Counted from the stretch's first letter, positions 1 to 11,341 are shown. The stretch is 63,462 bases of DNA from Pelagophyceae sp. CCMP2097 (GCA_026770575.1 MU657166.1:305292-368753), one strand, 5' to 3'. Translations and numbers: made by a program. The notes: generated from the letters alone by a model not told the origin.

Positions 1-8
1 ATTGCCCC

Positions 9-96
9 TGGTAATCCTTCAATCAAAGGACCCGAAGGGCCCTTGCCGTAAACTGACGTTGAATAAACGGCAAGGACCCTTCGGGTCCTCAATAAC
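9..96. repeat. Palindromic short element, copy 1
   Basis: About 85 bp able to fold into a hairpin: a 22-bp arm beginning GGACCCGAAGGG near 28 is answered by its reverse complement ending CTTCGGGTCC near 89, with one mismatch. A nearly identical copy lies in the opposite orientation at 41611-41697. The outer ends start with GGTAAT on both sides, like a minimal terminal inverted repeat. It carries no ORF of its own. It looks like a small MITE or snap-back repeat; the family is not known to me. Confidence 0.75.
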
Positions 97-128
97 GTTA
101 CGGTTACGACCGCGGGGCGACGTCGGCC

Positions 129-1273
129 ATGCTGCGGATCGCATTCGTTTTGGCGTTTTGGCGTCTGGCTGGCGCGGCGTTGCTGGACGACGTCTTGGCG
201 GCGCATCCTGACGAGGCGGGTCAGCCCTTTGTGCCCTTGGAGGACGAGAAGTGCGCCGGCCAGCAGCCCTGTTTCCACACGACCGCGGCGGAGCGGCGCG
301 CCGCGGGCTGCGGCGGCAAGCTCTGGGCCGGCGAGTGGGACAAGCCGGGGCCCATGGGCAGAATGGCAAAAGGTGCGCCGATGAACCGGTTCCACCCGAC
401 TGCCGAGGCATCGTGCGACGTCTCCCATTCCTTCGCGCTTTCTTCCTCGCCCTGGGCGCGCGGCCCGAGCGCGGAAGCGGCCGAGGCGCACGCTTTGAAG
501 CGCTTGGAGCCGCTGCGGGGGAAGCTGTGGTTTACCGTGGGAACTTCGATCGACCACCGCTCAACAATGGCCTGCCCGACAATGTTCGGCCTCGAGCGCA
601 AGGTCAGGGTCCTTGTCGCGGGAGCCTTGCCCAGGGTCTGGGTCACGATAACCATTAGGTCTACGCCGGCCTCGGCGACGCCTGCCACTTGCCGCTCCTG
701 AACGCGACGTTCATGTACGCCTTCATCGACGGCCTCTCGACGCGCGAGTTCGCGCGCTCGCCAGAGGGCCAAAAGGCCTTCCTCGCCGAACGTTCCCAGG
801 CCCTGGCCAAGCACGGCTGGCACGGCGGGCCGGACATGTTCACGTTGTCGGGGACGGAGTGGGACTTTAAGCACTTTACGGAAGCGAAAAGAAAGCCGGA
901 CCTCGCCGGCGCATCCAAGGCGGTGGCGCTGTGGATCACGAGCATGCGATCGCAGTGGCCGCGCGCCGCCGCGGTCTCGTTTCGCACGACGTACCACGCC
1001 GATAAAAACTATGGCTCCAAAGTCAATTACGACGCCTACAACGCTCTCATCCATGCCGCCGTTTCCGACGCCACTCTCCCGGCGGGGCAGTGCGGCCAGG
1101 CGGCCGTCCTCGAGATGGACCAGCTCATGCGCAACGGCGGCAGTTCCAAGACGGGCTGGACCGACGGCCTCCACCCAGCACCCTGGGTCACCTTCGCCTA
1201 CATCAACCTCGGATTGAACTTTATGGCCGACCTCGACTTCAACTGCGCCCCCGCCGCAACCGCCCGGGTCTAA
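129..1273 (+). CDS. Secreted SGNH/PC-esterase-like protein
   Basis: Two exons, 129-602 and 659-1273, with a 56-nt GT-AG intron in phase 0, give 362 aa. The N-terminus (MLRIAFVLAFWRLAGAALL) is a signal peptide or anchor. A G-T-S motif in GTSIDHRS (about residue 140) sits where the SGNH/PC-esterase block I serine is expected, and DGLHPAPW near the C-terminus fits the DxxH block V, so a Ser-Asp-His hydrolase of the PC-esterase/DUF231 type is likely. Blocks II and III are not clear to me. Substrate unknown; polysaccharide O-acyl esterase or transferase activity is a family-based guess. The frame continues smoothly across the splice (GLERK then VYAGLGDACH), which supports the intron. Confidence 0.65.
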
Positions 1274-1482
1274 ACTAATTACACTCTTCTCAGCTGGCCT
1301 TCTTGGCGCAAAGCCCGGGGCCGCCTCTGGCAGCGCGCCCACGCATCTTCGAATCTGGGCGAGATGCCGACGTGTGGCAGAGCGCCAATGCCGGAGGCCG
1401 GACCCGGGGTCACGCAACCGGCCTTGACGGCTACGACTCGGACCGCGAGCGCTTGTCGACACCCGTGCCGCGGCGGAGTCGT

Positions 1483-1537
1483 GCGCGGCACGCGAGAGCA
1501 TGGCGTCGGGCGCGGCACGCGAGAGCATGGCGTCGGG
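1483..1537. repeat. 27-bp tandem duplication
   Basis: The unit beginning GCGCGGCACGCGAGAGCATG at 1483 is repeated at 1510 without change. It is one of many perfect short tandem duplications in the window. Confidence 0.85.
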
Positions 1538-1806
1538 GCCGTCCACAACGCCGTCGCAAACCGATGTCGCTGATAAAGCCGGGAAATACCGAATTAATAC
1601 TGGTAGGATAACTTCGTAGAGCGGGATATTTTAGTTTGGGCCTTAAAAAAACGTCGCGCGCCGCGTGGCGCCCAGGGGCCCACAGACCACCTTTGGAAAT
1701 TTTAAGATGGCTGTGGCCTAATTCTAGGCCGGTCCTAGGGCACGGTGCATCAAACGCGGCGATTCCCGACAATCGGTCAGACCAAAAATCGGGCCTACTT
1801 TTAAAA

Positions 1807-1875
1807 GCCTGCAAGTCCAAAAGACGATAATTTAATTTGATTTAATCCAAATTATCGTCTTTTCGACTTGCAGGC
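1807..1875. repeat. Long hairpin, 27-bp arms
   Basis: The arm starting GCCTGCAAGTCC at 1807 is matched by the reverse-complement arm ending GACTTGCAGGC at 1875, with one mismatch and a short AT-rich loop. It lies just before the dispersed repeat at 1927. It may be a transposon end or MITE remnant. No promoter or tRNA features were seen. Confidence 0.75.
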
Positions 1876-1926
1876 AAGTGCCCCAAATGCGCCACGTGTT
1901 TTCACGTCGGGTCGGATATTGACTTC

Positions 1927-2850
1927 GTGCCGACCCCGGAGGGTCGCGGGTCAAATGACCGAAACCCGTTCTCCGGGCCGAGTCGCGGGTCGGCAGGCCG
2001 GCTGACCCGTCGCGGGTTCGAGAGTCGCGTGTCGGTCGGGTCGACACGCGCAGGCAGAATCCGGGTTCGGGTCGTCGCCGTACTTGAAAGCCCCTCTCCG
2101 GAGAGCCAGCGCGCCCGCGACGTCGACGCCGCTTTCGACCGCGCGGCCAAAAGTCTATATGATACGCACGAATAGAGAAAACCCGACAGTTTGGGAGAAA
2201 ACCCGGTGCGGCGCCGTCTTCATCGACGGCCCCCAGGTGCGGCGCTCCATTCAGGCTCCCGCAGGGCGCCTCTGGTGCACTGAGTATTTTTAAACGGTGA
2301 GAACAGCGTCGATTGAGGCCGAGATTGGAGCAGCGACAAGGTCTCACGGCGCTCTACAATCGACAATTTAACGACGTACCAGCGCGACCGCTCAAGGCGC
2401 CCTCCGGGGGTCTGCAGTACCTCCGGTGCGCCATGGTACTCATCGGAATTCCTCGTCCAATGGACTCCATGTATGAATAATGAGTCTTTCAGCTGCACCG
2501 CGACTTTCGACTGCAACAATCGACTGCAACAATCGCTGAAATTCTCCGGATAATTAGGAAGGCGGAAAGTTTCGACTGCAACAATTTCGGCGACCAATTC
2601 CCGCTGTACCAGAGGCTCCCTGCGCACGGGAGCTGAATGGAGCACCTGCCGGAGGGGAAGATGGATGCACCATCGTGCGCCAGGTCACTGCGCTGCACTG
2701 CGGGAGAGTGCCTTGCTTGGACGTTGAGACGGGCCTCTGGACGGTGCTTCCGTGGCCTGCGGACGCGGCGGGCAACGACGCCTGCGTGTGCATCGAGGGA
2801 CGGGTAGCTCGATGAGCATGAACTACGAGGCTCGCCGCTTCTCGATCGAT
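1927..2850 (+). repeat. Dispersed repeat family, copy A (interrupted)
   Basis: The first part (about 1927-2240) is rich in GACCCG/CGGGTC words and the last part runs about 2640-2830. Both match, in the same order, the reverse complement of about 32290-32800 (copy B). In copy A the two parts are separated by the insertion at 2244-2643; in copy B they are contiguous. No intact protein is encoded. Likely a non-autonomous or decayed transposable element of unknown class. Confidence 0.7.
2244..2643. mobile_element. Putative MITE inserted in dispersed repeat
   Basis: About 400 bp bounded by imperfect terminal inverted repeats of about 36 bp. The left end starts GCTCCATTCAGGCTCCCGCA and the reverse complement of the right end starts GCTCCATTCAGCTCCCGTGC, both continuing to GCCTCTGGT. 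It carries no transposase. Copy B of the host repeat (32290-32800) lacks it, which defines the empty site. Confidence 0.7.
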
Positions 2851-3326
2851 ACCTCCAAAAAAGGCCCCTTGCCAGACGAAGTTGCTGTCCCCTCAAAGAA
2901 GTGCGAGGTTGGGCCAATGTTCTCCGCTTACGAGAGATGGTTCGATTCGGCTCCGATGCACGCCCGGGCCACACAGGCGCCACATCGAGGCCATACAACA
3001 GCCCGGACACAGACGTTTGAGCCTCAGCAAGCAAGAACACTCGCCACAAGGGGCCTCGAAACAGCCCACACACTCGCCTTTGCGTGCTCGCACTTGCGCC
3101 AAGGCACAGCGGGCCCACACTCGTGCAAAGCACTTGTTTGGCACCCTGGTCCCTGCTCGAGCCCCGTCAAGAGAGACAGAGAATGATTCACAGACGTGCG
3201 GGAGCATTCACAGACGTGCGGGAGCGTGCGTCCTCGCGGGCGCAGAGGCGCCGCCCTCGCGGGCGTCGCGTCGACGAAGCGGGGGCGCTCCCGGGTCGCG
3301 CTTCCGGGAGGTGGCTCCCGGCAGAG

Positions 3327-6300
3327 TCAAGCGCTCGTCGCGCGTCGGCGCGGCGGGCGTTGCGCCGTCGACGCGGCCGGCGGAGGCGCCTTGGCCGAGG
3401 AGCGCGGCGGCGGCGGCGTCTTGGACGCGGATTTCGGCGACGGCGACGCGGAGCGCGGCGGCGGCGGTATCCGTTGCTTGGGCGGCGGCGTCTTGGCTTG
3501 TTTCGTTGGCGGCGTCGACGTCCGCGTCCGCGTCGTTGGCGGCGTCTCGAAAAGAGTCCTCGGCCGCGCGTGCCAAAAGGGCAGCGGCGTCGTCTGCGGC
3601 GGCGGTGGGACGTCGTCTTCTGGCGGCGGGGCGCAGGGCAGCCAGAGTCGAGACTTTTGAGGCGCGTCGGGGCCCGCGATCAAAAGCCACCACTCTTCAA
3701 CCGTCGGGTTGCCCTCGTCGCTCCGAATCGGCGCGCGCAAGATGAGCTCCTTTTTGTGCTTGTGCGCGCGCGGAGGTGGTGTTGTCGGGCCGTTGGAGCC
3801 GTCTCCAGAGCCGTTGGGGCTGTCTCCAGAGCCGTTGGGGCCGTCTCCGGCGCGGAGGACGGCAGCCGACCCGGGCGCGGCCTGGATGAGCTTGATTCGG
3901 GAGCCGTCGAACTTTGCGGAGCTCGGGACAAACTTCTTCGTGGCGCCCTTGTAGCCGCTTTGTGCGTCTTTTTTGGTGTAAAAGAGCACGAAGCGGCCCT
4001 CTGAGACGCGCAGCTCGACGTGATTCAGTTTGGAGTACGACGTGTTCGTCCGGAAGGTGGAAGTGCGCTTCGTCGCCTTGAGCAGCAGCCCGTGGAAGTG
4101 CGCCGGTCGCATGAGCGCCTCGGAGTCGTGCGAGGTCAAGTATTTCGCCGCAGACGACTCAAAGGCGCCCTGGACCAAATCTTTGAGAGCCGCCGCCTTT
4201 CGGTCGATTTTGTGCACGGCGGACGACGTGGAGGCGAGTATCGTTGCGGCGGCGTCGATGTCGCTCCGGCGAGCCGTCCTGCGCGCCCCCTCGAAGACGC
4301 CGGCCAAGATGTGTCCCACGGCGCCAAAGACGTCCACTTCCGACAGGACGGGCCGGACCGCGTGCACCACGACCAACCTCGCCAGCGTCCAGAGCGAGAT
4401 GCCGTCGGGGCACCTCTCTCCGCCCTGGAGGTGATCCCGCAGGTCCAACTTCTCCACGAAGATGTTATCCTTGCGGCCCGAAGCGCTCCGCCCGGCGCCG
4501 CCGTCGTCTGCGCTCTGGCCGTACGCGCCGGCGAAGAGGTCCTTGAGGTAGAAGTTGATGTGCGAAATTTCGAATTGCCGGACGTCGAAGAGGATGGGGA
4601 AGTCGTCGAGCATCATCTGCACGCTTCTCAGCGACCCCAGCCGCCTCGTCAGCTCCAACGAATTCATCTGCAGCTGCGCCAGCGCCGTCACCGGCTTGCT
4701 CTTCAACGCTTCAAGAGTCGAAGGGATGGCCTCGTCGTAATAGTAGCGCAACTGCACCTCGAGGCGCGTCGCTTCGACAGGGAGGAAGGCCGCGTCCCTC
4801 AAGATCAGCTGCGCGCGGACGCCGTAGTCCGGCGATGGGAGGGGCCGCTGGCCGTCTGCCCATATGTTGCTCGGGGCGAGGGCCAACATCTTCGACGTCG
4901 TGAGCCATTGCCCGATAAGGCTCGCCCTCGCCACGTTGAGCTTCAGTCCCGCGTCGTGGACGGCCAGGTGGACCACCGCAGAGGGGTCCGGGCAGTGGAA
5001 CCGGAAAGTTTGGTTCCACGTGGCCGTTCCGTCGTCGCTCCTCCTCGTCGCCGTCGTTTGCGAGTTTTCCCGCAAAGTGACCACCACCTTGGGAGACGAT
5101 TTCAGCGGCAGGCACGTGGCGCGGATGACCGTCACCTCGAGGCAGTTTGGGGCCGGCTCGCCCTTCCTTAGAATCGAGGCGACCTTGGCTTCGGCGAGGG
5201 CTCGGACGAAGTGGTTGATGTTAAACTCGCCCGCGCTTCCAATGTTGAAGGCCACCGAGGCGTCCTCCACCTTGACTTCGACCCTGACCGACCCGAGCCT
5301 CGTGGGGAGATAGTGTGTCTTTGCCCTGTTTTCAACCTGCCGAGCGGGGAATGGCGACCACGCCACCAACGCCGGCGCGCCCATGCCCACGTCCTCGGCG
5401 GACAGTTCGCCCCTCCAAAAGTGCGATTGCCACTCGACATAACTGCAGAGCCTCGCCCAGCCGCCCAATAAGAGCCGCTTGTCGCACGAAATCGTGAGCT
5501 TGACGCGCTTGGCGCTGACAAAGTCCTCGTGCGCGTAGTTCGCCTCGTCGTCGCCGGGATTCGAGATGGCAAAGTCGTCGACTTCCACCCGTAAAGTCAT
5601 CCTTCGAGTCGCGCGGGCGGCGACGCAGGCCCGGTCTTGAGGGGATGTGGCTCGTCTCTCGATGTCCGAGACCCAAGCGAAGAGGCGGACGGCGCCAAAG
5701 GAGAGGCCGAGGCCTGGCTCTGCGACTTTGAGGACTTTGGTCAGAAAGACGCCGAGAATCTGGGGCAGCTCGAGGATCAATCTCAGGAACGGGAGCCAAC
5801 CGGTCAAGAGCACCGCCACGACCCAGCTGACTCGATACCACCGCCGTGTGAACCAGAGCGCGAACAAGTACACCGCGAGGAAGGTCGCTTCCAAGAAGAC
5901 AAAGACCGCTCGCTCGTCTGAAGCCAGGACGGGGGCCATCCAAATGGAGCAAAAGATGGAGCCATTCTTCGTTTCCGACGTGCCGTCTAACGACCGGCGA
6001 ATCACGTCGTACCTCTTCATCGGCGGCTCCCTCCGCACCAACGACGCGGGCGTGCCGTGCATGTTGAGGATCGGGACGTCGGAGAGGGGCACCTAGTGAT
6101 CATCGCGACGTGGGAGACCGATTCAAATCTCAGCACTTTTGGCAAGCGCGCGGTGCCCAAGACGCGCACCTCGACGTAACCCAGGCGGCGGACCCGGTTG
6201 AAATCAGTCTTGAGACGCTCCCAAACTTCAACTCGATACGTCGCGTTGCTCCTCCTCGCGTGGCCGACGTTGACCAGGCGCCGCCCTTTAAAGTCGGCGC

Positions 6301-9174
6301 CCTCGGAAGCGGCGTCCTTTTGGAGGAGAGGGGTGCAGTCTTCGTTGCCCGCAAATTTGGAGACGACTTCGAGGCGCACGTGCGACGCGATCAGGATGGG
6401 CACGCCCGAGCGGCAGTGCTCCACCCGGTCCACGCGCGAAAAGAGCTGCCACGTCTGCGGCTCTGTATCGCGCACCTCGTCGAAATCATCCCCGGCGCCT
6501 TCTTCCCTCCTCGTCACGTAGCAAGCCACTTGGACTTGCATCTTCGGCACCGCGCCCCTCGACGACTGCACCCGTAACCCGCGCCACGCCCCGCCCCCCG
6601 ACTCTGCGGCGCTCCGAGCCAGAGCCTCAAAAGCCACAATCGCCGCCTTGGAGTCCATAACCGGCGCCTCGACGCTCCCCGCCGGGGATAAAGGCAAGCA
6701 CCCCGCGCTGGAGACGCGGACGGTGGCGAAGGAGACGCCCTCGGACCGAGAGTCGGACGATTTCCTAAGACGGACGATTCCCCGACGTCGGCTTTGATGT
6801 CCAAATCCCGGGGGACTCTCTCCCGGGCGATGCGCGCCGTGTTTGCAACTCGAATTCGCAGCGCATCGACGGCCCGCGGCCTTGGACATGCCGCGGGGCC
6901 TCTCTGCGGACCGTTTCGGAGCCTCTTTTTGACACGTTTCGGGACCTCTTTGGCACAGGGACTCACCGTCCTCGTGGTCCTTTGAGATCCACGCGACAAG
7001 ATCCCTCTGGCAACAAGGTCCGCGCGACAAGGTCCGCGCGACAAGATCCACACGGCCCCTTTGACAAGATCCCTCTCTGGAAAAACCCTCACCCCGTAAC
7101 CCCGTGACAAAGGACGCAGTGGCCCAAGAACCCCGTGACACCGTGCCGAGAAAGGTTCGTATGGCAGCGTAGAAAGGACCCCTCCCGGGTTTCTCGACGA
7201 AGGCCCCTGCGACAAGGTCCCTGCGACAAGGGCCCTGCGACAAGGGCCCTGCGACAAGGTCCTCGTGAAAGGTCCCCGTGCCAAGGTCCTCGTGCCAAGG
7301 TCCTCATTTCAAGGTCCTCATTTGCCTCGTGTCAACTGTGACAAGATCCCTCTGACAACGTCCTGTGACAAGGACGCAGTGACTACGAGGTCCCCGCGAC
7401 GAGGTTCGTACGACAGCGGAGAAAGGACCCCTCTCAAGTCACTCGACGACGGCCCCTGTGACAAGGTCCCTATGGCAAGGTCCTTTGAGAAGGGCCCTGC
7501 GAGAGGTCCTCGTGACAAGGTCCCTGTGACAAGATCCCTCTGGCAACATCCCTCTGGAGATGCAATTCCGACCCGCGTGAGAGTTACATGGTGCGACCCG
7601 CGTGAGAGTCACGCACCATGTGACTCCCACGCGGACGTCTGTTGACTGAATTCGGTGTGGATCGAAGCCGTAAATCTCGTACTCGGGCGCCACGGGCACC
7701 TGCGTGCTGTCCATGGAAGCCTCCCGGGAGAAGAAACGCCACGCACGTAGACCGCGTTCGTGGGCGAATCGTCCTCGTCGCGCATCTGGGAAAAGCCGCG
7801 CTGCTGGTTGTTAAACTCGAGGTACGCGCCAGCGTTGGCGTCCTCGCCTAGTTTGAAGCGTGACGGTACCGTCCCGGAGACGGTCCCACAAGCGGAGAAT
7901 CGAGAGAAGAGCATTTGAACGCGCCCGCCGCTCGACGGAAAAGACAAATTCATACAACTCCCCAAAAAGCTCATCTCGAGCATGATTACTATGGCTCCCT
8001 TCGGGAGCCTGGAATATTCACCCCGACGTCCATCCCCGCGTCGAAAGGGCCCGCGTCAAAGTCCGGCTCGCGGGCGCCTTTCCAAAGGCCAAAGCACCGG
8101 AGCCGACGTCGCAAAGGTCCCTCCGCAGCCGTATGAGGTCTGGAGATTTTGCAGTCCGGGGGCGCTGCAAGGGACCATCGGAGGCCTCCGCAGCCGGGAG
8201 ACGGTTCAGGGACGGGCCCTTTCGACCGCCCCGGCGACGGTCCTGGATACAGGCCCGGAGACGGGCCCCTATACAGTCCGAAGGCGGTCCCTCTGCCTTG
8301 GGCGGTTCCTTTCGACGGCCCGTTTCGGCGGTTTCGGAGACTCCCTTGAACAAACGTCCCGGAAGCGGGCCTGGAGGCGGTCCTTTCCCGTATACGGGCC
8401 CGTTCGACCACGTCCACCCCGCATCGCCGACGCCAAACGCTCGCCGTTGAACGACCCGGACTCTTCAACGTCCGCCTTGCGGTATGCTCCGCCCTTTATC
8501 GCATCGGGTGCATCCCACGGCTGCAAATGCGCGGAAGAGGAGCCTCTCTATCGTCGTTCCCCGCTCACGCACCGAGTCCTCGGACGCCGACGACGAGCAC
8601 GTGGAGGAGCCAAGGGCTGAACTTGACCCCGTTGAATTTGAACATCGTATGCGCAGAAATCTTCGCCTTGGTCTTCGACACCGCCACGTCCACGTCGATG
8701 GACGACCTGCGAAATGGGTCGAAACGGGCCGCTTTTCCAAAGAGGACGCACTGTCGTCGAGACACGTGTTCGACGAGACCTCGCTCGACCATGACCTGGA
8801 ACAAGTCCACAGCTTTCTTCGAACGCTGCTCCGCCGTCGCCTCCGGGCCGAGCCTGCGCTTTTGTGAAGTGGCGCGGCATTCAAAGGCTGTCCGGCCGCT
8901 CCCGCGGCGGCCAGAGGTTTTGCAGCTGTTGCTTGAAGATCCTGGGTGTTGCAACGACGCCGTCTTCTCGCATGGCGTTGAAGGCGTCGCACTCCAGGAG
9001 CGTCTCGATGGCGTGCGCGCTGGAGATGTTGTAGGTTAAGACTCCAGGCAGTCCTCTGGCAAAGATTGTCCGCGTTTCGAAAACGACCTTGGAAGAGAGT
9101 TCGTTGCAGAGGCCATTGATCTCGCTATGCTCGCGCTCCGCCACCGTCTTGCGCCGGCCGCGCAGCGAGCGCAT
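3327..9174 (-). CDS. C2/membrane/PH-domain protein, probable lipid-transfer or tether
   Basis: Multi-exon gene. The part from about 6660 to the stop at 3327 is solid. A GT-AG intron of about 41 nt (6093-6133, donor GTGCTG after LPK) joins LPK to VPLSDVPILN. Downstream come hydrophobic membrane segments (AVFVFLEATFLAVYLFALWF and a second one), a C2 domain (LEVTVIRATCLPLKSSPKVV), a beta-rich region and a PH-like C-terminus (VEEWWLLIAG) broken by a Gly/Asn/Ser/Asp repeat coded by about 24-bp tandem units near 3790-3860. Upstream exons are less certain: 7650-7870 (YEIYGFDPHRI), 8590-8850 (start of another C2, LLHVLVVGVRGLG) and 8885-9174. Minisatellites at 7005-7560 and 8150-8400 fall in presumed introns. 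The architecture suggests a membrane-anchored tether or lipid-transfer protein; exact family unknown. The chosen start (ATG at 9174) is tentative. Confidence 0.5.
7005..7560. repeat. Degenerate GACAAGGTCCCT minisatellite
   Basis: Many variants of a 12-13 bp unit close to GCGACAAGGTCC or CGTGACAAGGTC, arranged head to tail. Lies between supported exons of the C2/PH gene, so probably intronic. Confidence 0.8.
7986..8017. repeat. Short hairpin repeat, copy 1
   Basis: Contains the palindrome GGCTCCCTTCGGGAGCC followed by TGGAATAT. A second copy in the same orientation lies at 41841-41870. The 3' limit is unclear. Confidence 0.6.
8150..8400. repeat. GGAGACGGTCC-type minisatellite
   Basis: Degenerate 12-18 bp units around CGGAGACGGGCC/GGCGACGGTCC in an interval without clear coding of the C2/PH gene. 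Close in sequence to the array at 33185-33570. Confidence 0.65.
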
Positions 9175-9573
9175 CGCGCCGCCGCGGCCGCTTCGGCGCG
9201 GATCGCGCGGCAAACGTTTCGCAACCACGCAACTTTGTACACTTCGCACGATTTTCGTGGGAAACCAACTTTTCCTTTGACCTGAAATTGCCAGAGTCTT
9301 TTTGGGCTTCGGCTGCCTGCAGACGGGTCGTGTCGGGCAGCCCCATGTCGGGCCTTCAGCAAGCGACCCATCATCGAGGGATTCTAAAAGTCTGGGTTCT
9401 CCCGCATCTCCCCCGAGGCAGAGGACCATTGCCGAGGGAATGCTCCCAACGGAAGCGCCCCGCACGGACATCGGTGACACTTTTAAGGCTCTTCGGAACA
9501 AAATCCAAAGCCAGAACACAATCACTGGTCCACTCGCCTCACCACCCGCCCAACACTCACCCGCCCCGCCTCG

Positions 9574-9994
9574 ATGCGCTTCACTTCCATCACGCTCGCC
9601 GCGTCCCTCTCGGCCGCGAACGGTCTCGGCTGGGACTCGCTGGTCACGCGCAAGATCACGCCCCGGGCTATTTCCGAAGGAAGGACAATCTCCGACTCTA
9701 CGAAAACGCACGTCGTCGGCGAGTGCGACGCGCACTGCCACACGCACCTCGCCGAGATCACGGCGCTGAACTGGCTCGAAGGCATCGGCGGGCGCAATGA
9801 CATCATCAAGGCGCACACCAAGTGAGTCAACGTTTGTGCACCGCACGCCTCGGGCCTTTGCGCGATGGTTCCACGGAACTCGCGTGATGCCGCAACCCAG
9901 GTTCATCGAAGACGTGGCGCGGTCTGCGGCTGCCCAGAACTGCTGCGTGGCCCCGACGCCCGCGCCCGTCAACGCCCACGTCGACCGGAGCTAG
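9574..9994 (+). CDS. Small secreted protein of unknown function
   Basis: Exons 9574-9821 and 9901-9994, with a 79-nt intron (donor GTGAGT, acceptor CCCAG|G), give 113 aa. The N-terminus MRFTSITLAASLSAANG looks like a signal peptide. The mature part holds a His/Cys motif (GECDAHCHTHLAE) and a second Cys pair (QNCCVAP). I do not recognise the family. The His/Cys cluster could bind metal, which is inference only. The same sequence read without splicing stops after 83 residues, but the strong donor and in-frame second exon support the longer form. Confidence 0.5.
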
Positions 9995-10170
9995 CCCGCG
10001 TCGGCAACCGCCCAAGGAGGACTGTACATACCGTGACCTCCGCGCCCGTGCATAAACCTCCACGCCCGCCTCTATAGAAGGCAAATGCTCATAGGAATCC
10101 TACCCGTAAAACACCCACAGATCCAAAGGGGCCCATGGTTACTCCGCGGGGCTGAAAGGCGCTTCGAAGC

Positions 10171-11341
10171 TCAGAGGACTCCCGAGAGCGCGGTGTTGAA
10201 GTATTGGCCGACGGCAAAGGTGCCGCCCGTGACCGCGAGCCCGTTGGTAATAAAGTCGTACCACCTAAGGGCGAAAGACTAACCATCTAGGAGCTGGTTC
10301 CCTCTAAGGATCGAACCCACGGAATTGCGCGGACACGCACCTCTTCGACATGTCGTGGTCGACGACCACGGTCATGGGCGACACGTCGAAGATGAACTGC
10401 GCGGCAGGCGCCTCGCCCGCGGCGTACTCGGAGACGTGGTGATGATGCAGCGTCTGGAACGCGATCAAAGGCTTATTTCGGAAAGCGCCGAGCTGATAGC
10501 GCGTAGGCACGACGTGGATGTAGTGTTGAGTCACGTGCTGCGCGTCCGCCGTGAAAAAGTCCGTCGATTTCGTCGTCGCGGCCGTCGACGGGGCGCGGTC
10601 AAGGCGCGTGATCAGAGCGACGACTTCGTCTTCCAAGGGCTCTCCGAACGAGAAGTGATTTAAAGTGTGCGACAAGTCCGCCGCTTTCGCCATTTCAAGA
10701 CCGCCACCCTCAGAACGGACGTAGCTCGTCGGCGGCGAGACCTCTAAGCGGGCGGGCGTGTGCTCCACGTGTAAGAAACCCTTGAGTTGGCAACCCGGAA
10801 AGTTGACGTCGTTCGCTTGCGGAAGATGCTCCCCCTTTGACATGCCCGAAGCGTCGACGTAGACCTTGGTCAGGCCGGCCATACTATGGACGTAGCGGTG
10901 GCCTCGAACCGAGGAGAGCTGGACGACGGCGGCGGAGCAGGCCAGGCGCGGGAAGGTGACGTCGACGTTGATCCGTAGATGAGCCTCCGGGAGCACCTAT
11001 ATTTTGGTGGCGGCGGTGGAAGATGAATAGGGACTCACGTCGAGGCCGACGTGGTGCGTCACGGCCGGTGTAGAGGAAAAGACGTAGATCTCCACCACCA
11101 GCACGGCCAGGATGAACAGCGTCGAGACGATGGAGATGAACGAGCCATAAAGAGTAGCCTCCGTCAGCTCGGCAGGGACCTTGCTGTAGAAATTCACCTG
11201 CGGGCGTAAGCGTCTGCTTAAGTCGGCCGCACGTCGGCGCACGGGCGGCGCCAAGCGAGCAAACGCCCCGCTCCTCTTCACGGAGAGGGGTGCCTTGTTC
11301 AGACCGGGGCCGATAGGGCCTTCGACGCTTACCGACTTCAT
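10171..11341 (-). CDS. ERGIC/Erv41-Erv46-type cargo receptor
   Basis: Exons 11341-11039, 10996-10341 and 10264-10171 (introns 42 and 76 nt, donors GTGAGT and GTGCGT) give 350 aa. The N-terminal domain FYSKVPAELTEATLYGSF leads into a transmembrane helix (IVSTLFILAVLVVEIYVF). The lumenal part contains GCQLKGFLHVEHTP, LSHTLNHFSFGEP and FIFDVSPMTVVVDHDMSKR, and a second membrane segment begins at WYDFITNGLAVTGG. This is the order of the ERGIC2/3 (Erv41/Erv46) family, which retrieves ER residents and cycles cargo between ER and Golgi in COPII/COPI vesicles. The length is close to the family norm. Which of the two partners it represents is not settled. Confidence 0.88.

Larger units (their letters stand above)
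1274..1926. other. Intergenic region without a supported gene
   Basis: No convincing gene. It contains a 27-bp tandem duplication (1483-1537), an AT-richer stretch from about 1590 and the hairpin at 1807-1875. Open frames here have random-looking composition. Confidence 0.6.

Noticed and set aside
6093..6118. A 26-nt intron in the C2/PH gene (donor GTCTCC)
   Set aside because: A 41-nt alternative using donor GTGCTG at 6133 gives the smoother join LPK/VPLSDVP and agrees with the lower size limit of the other introns.
10265..10340. tRNA-like GGTTCGATCC near 10308 on the minus strand
   Set aside because: The flanking bases do not form a T-arm or acceptor stem and the segment is the third-exon intron of the ERGIC-type gene.
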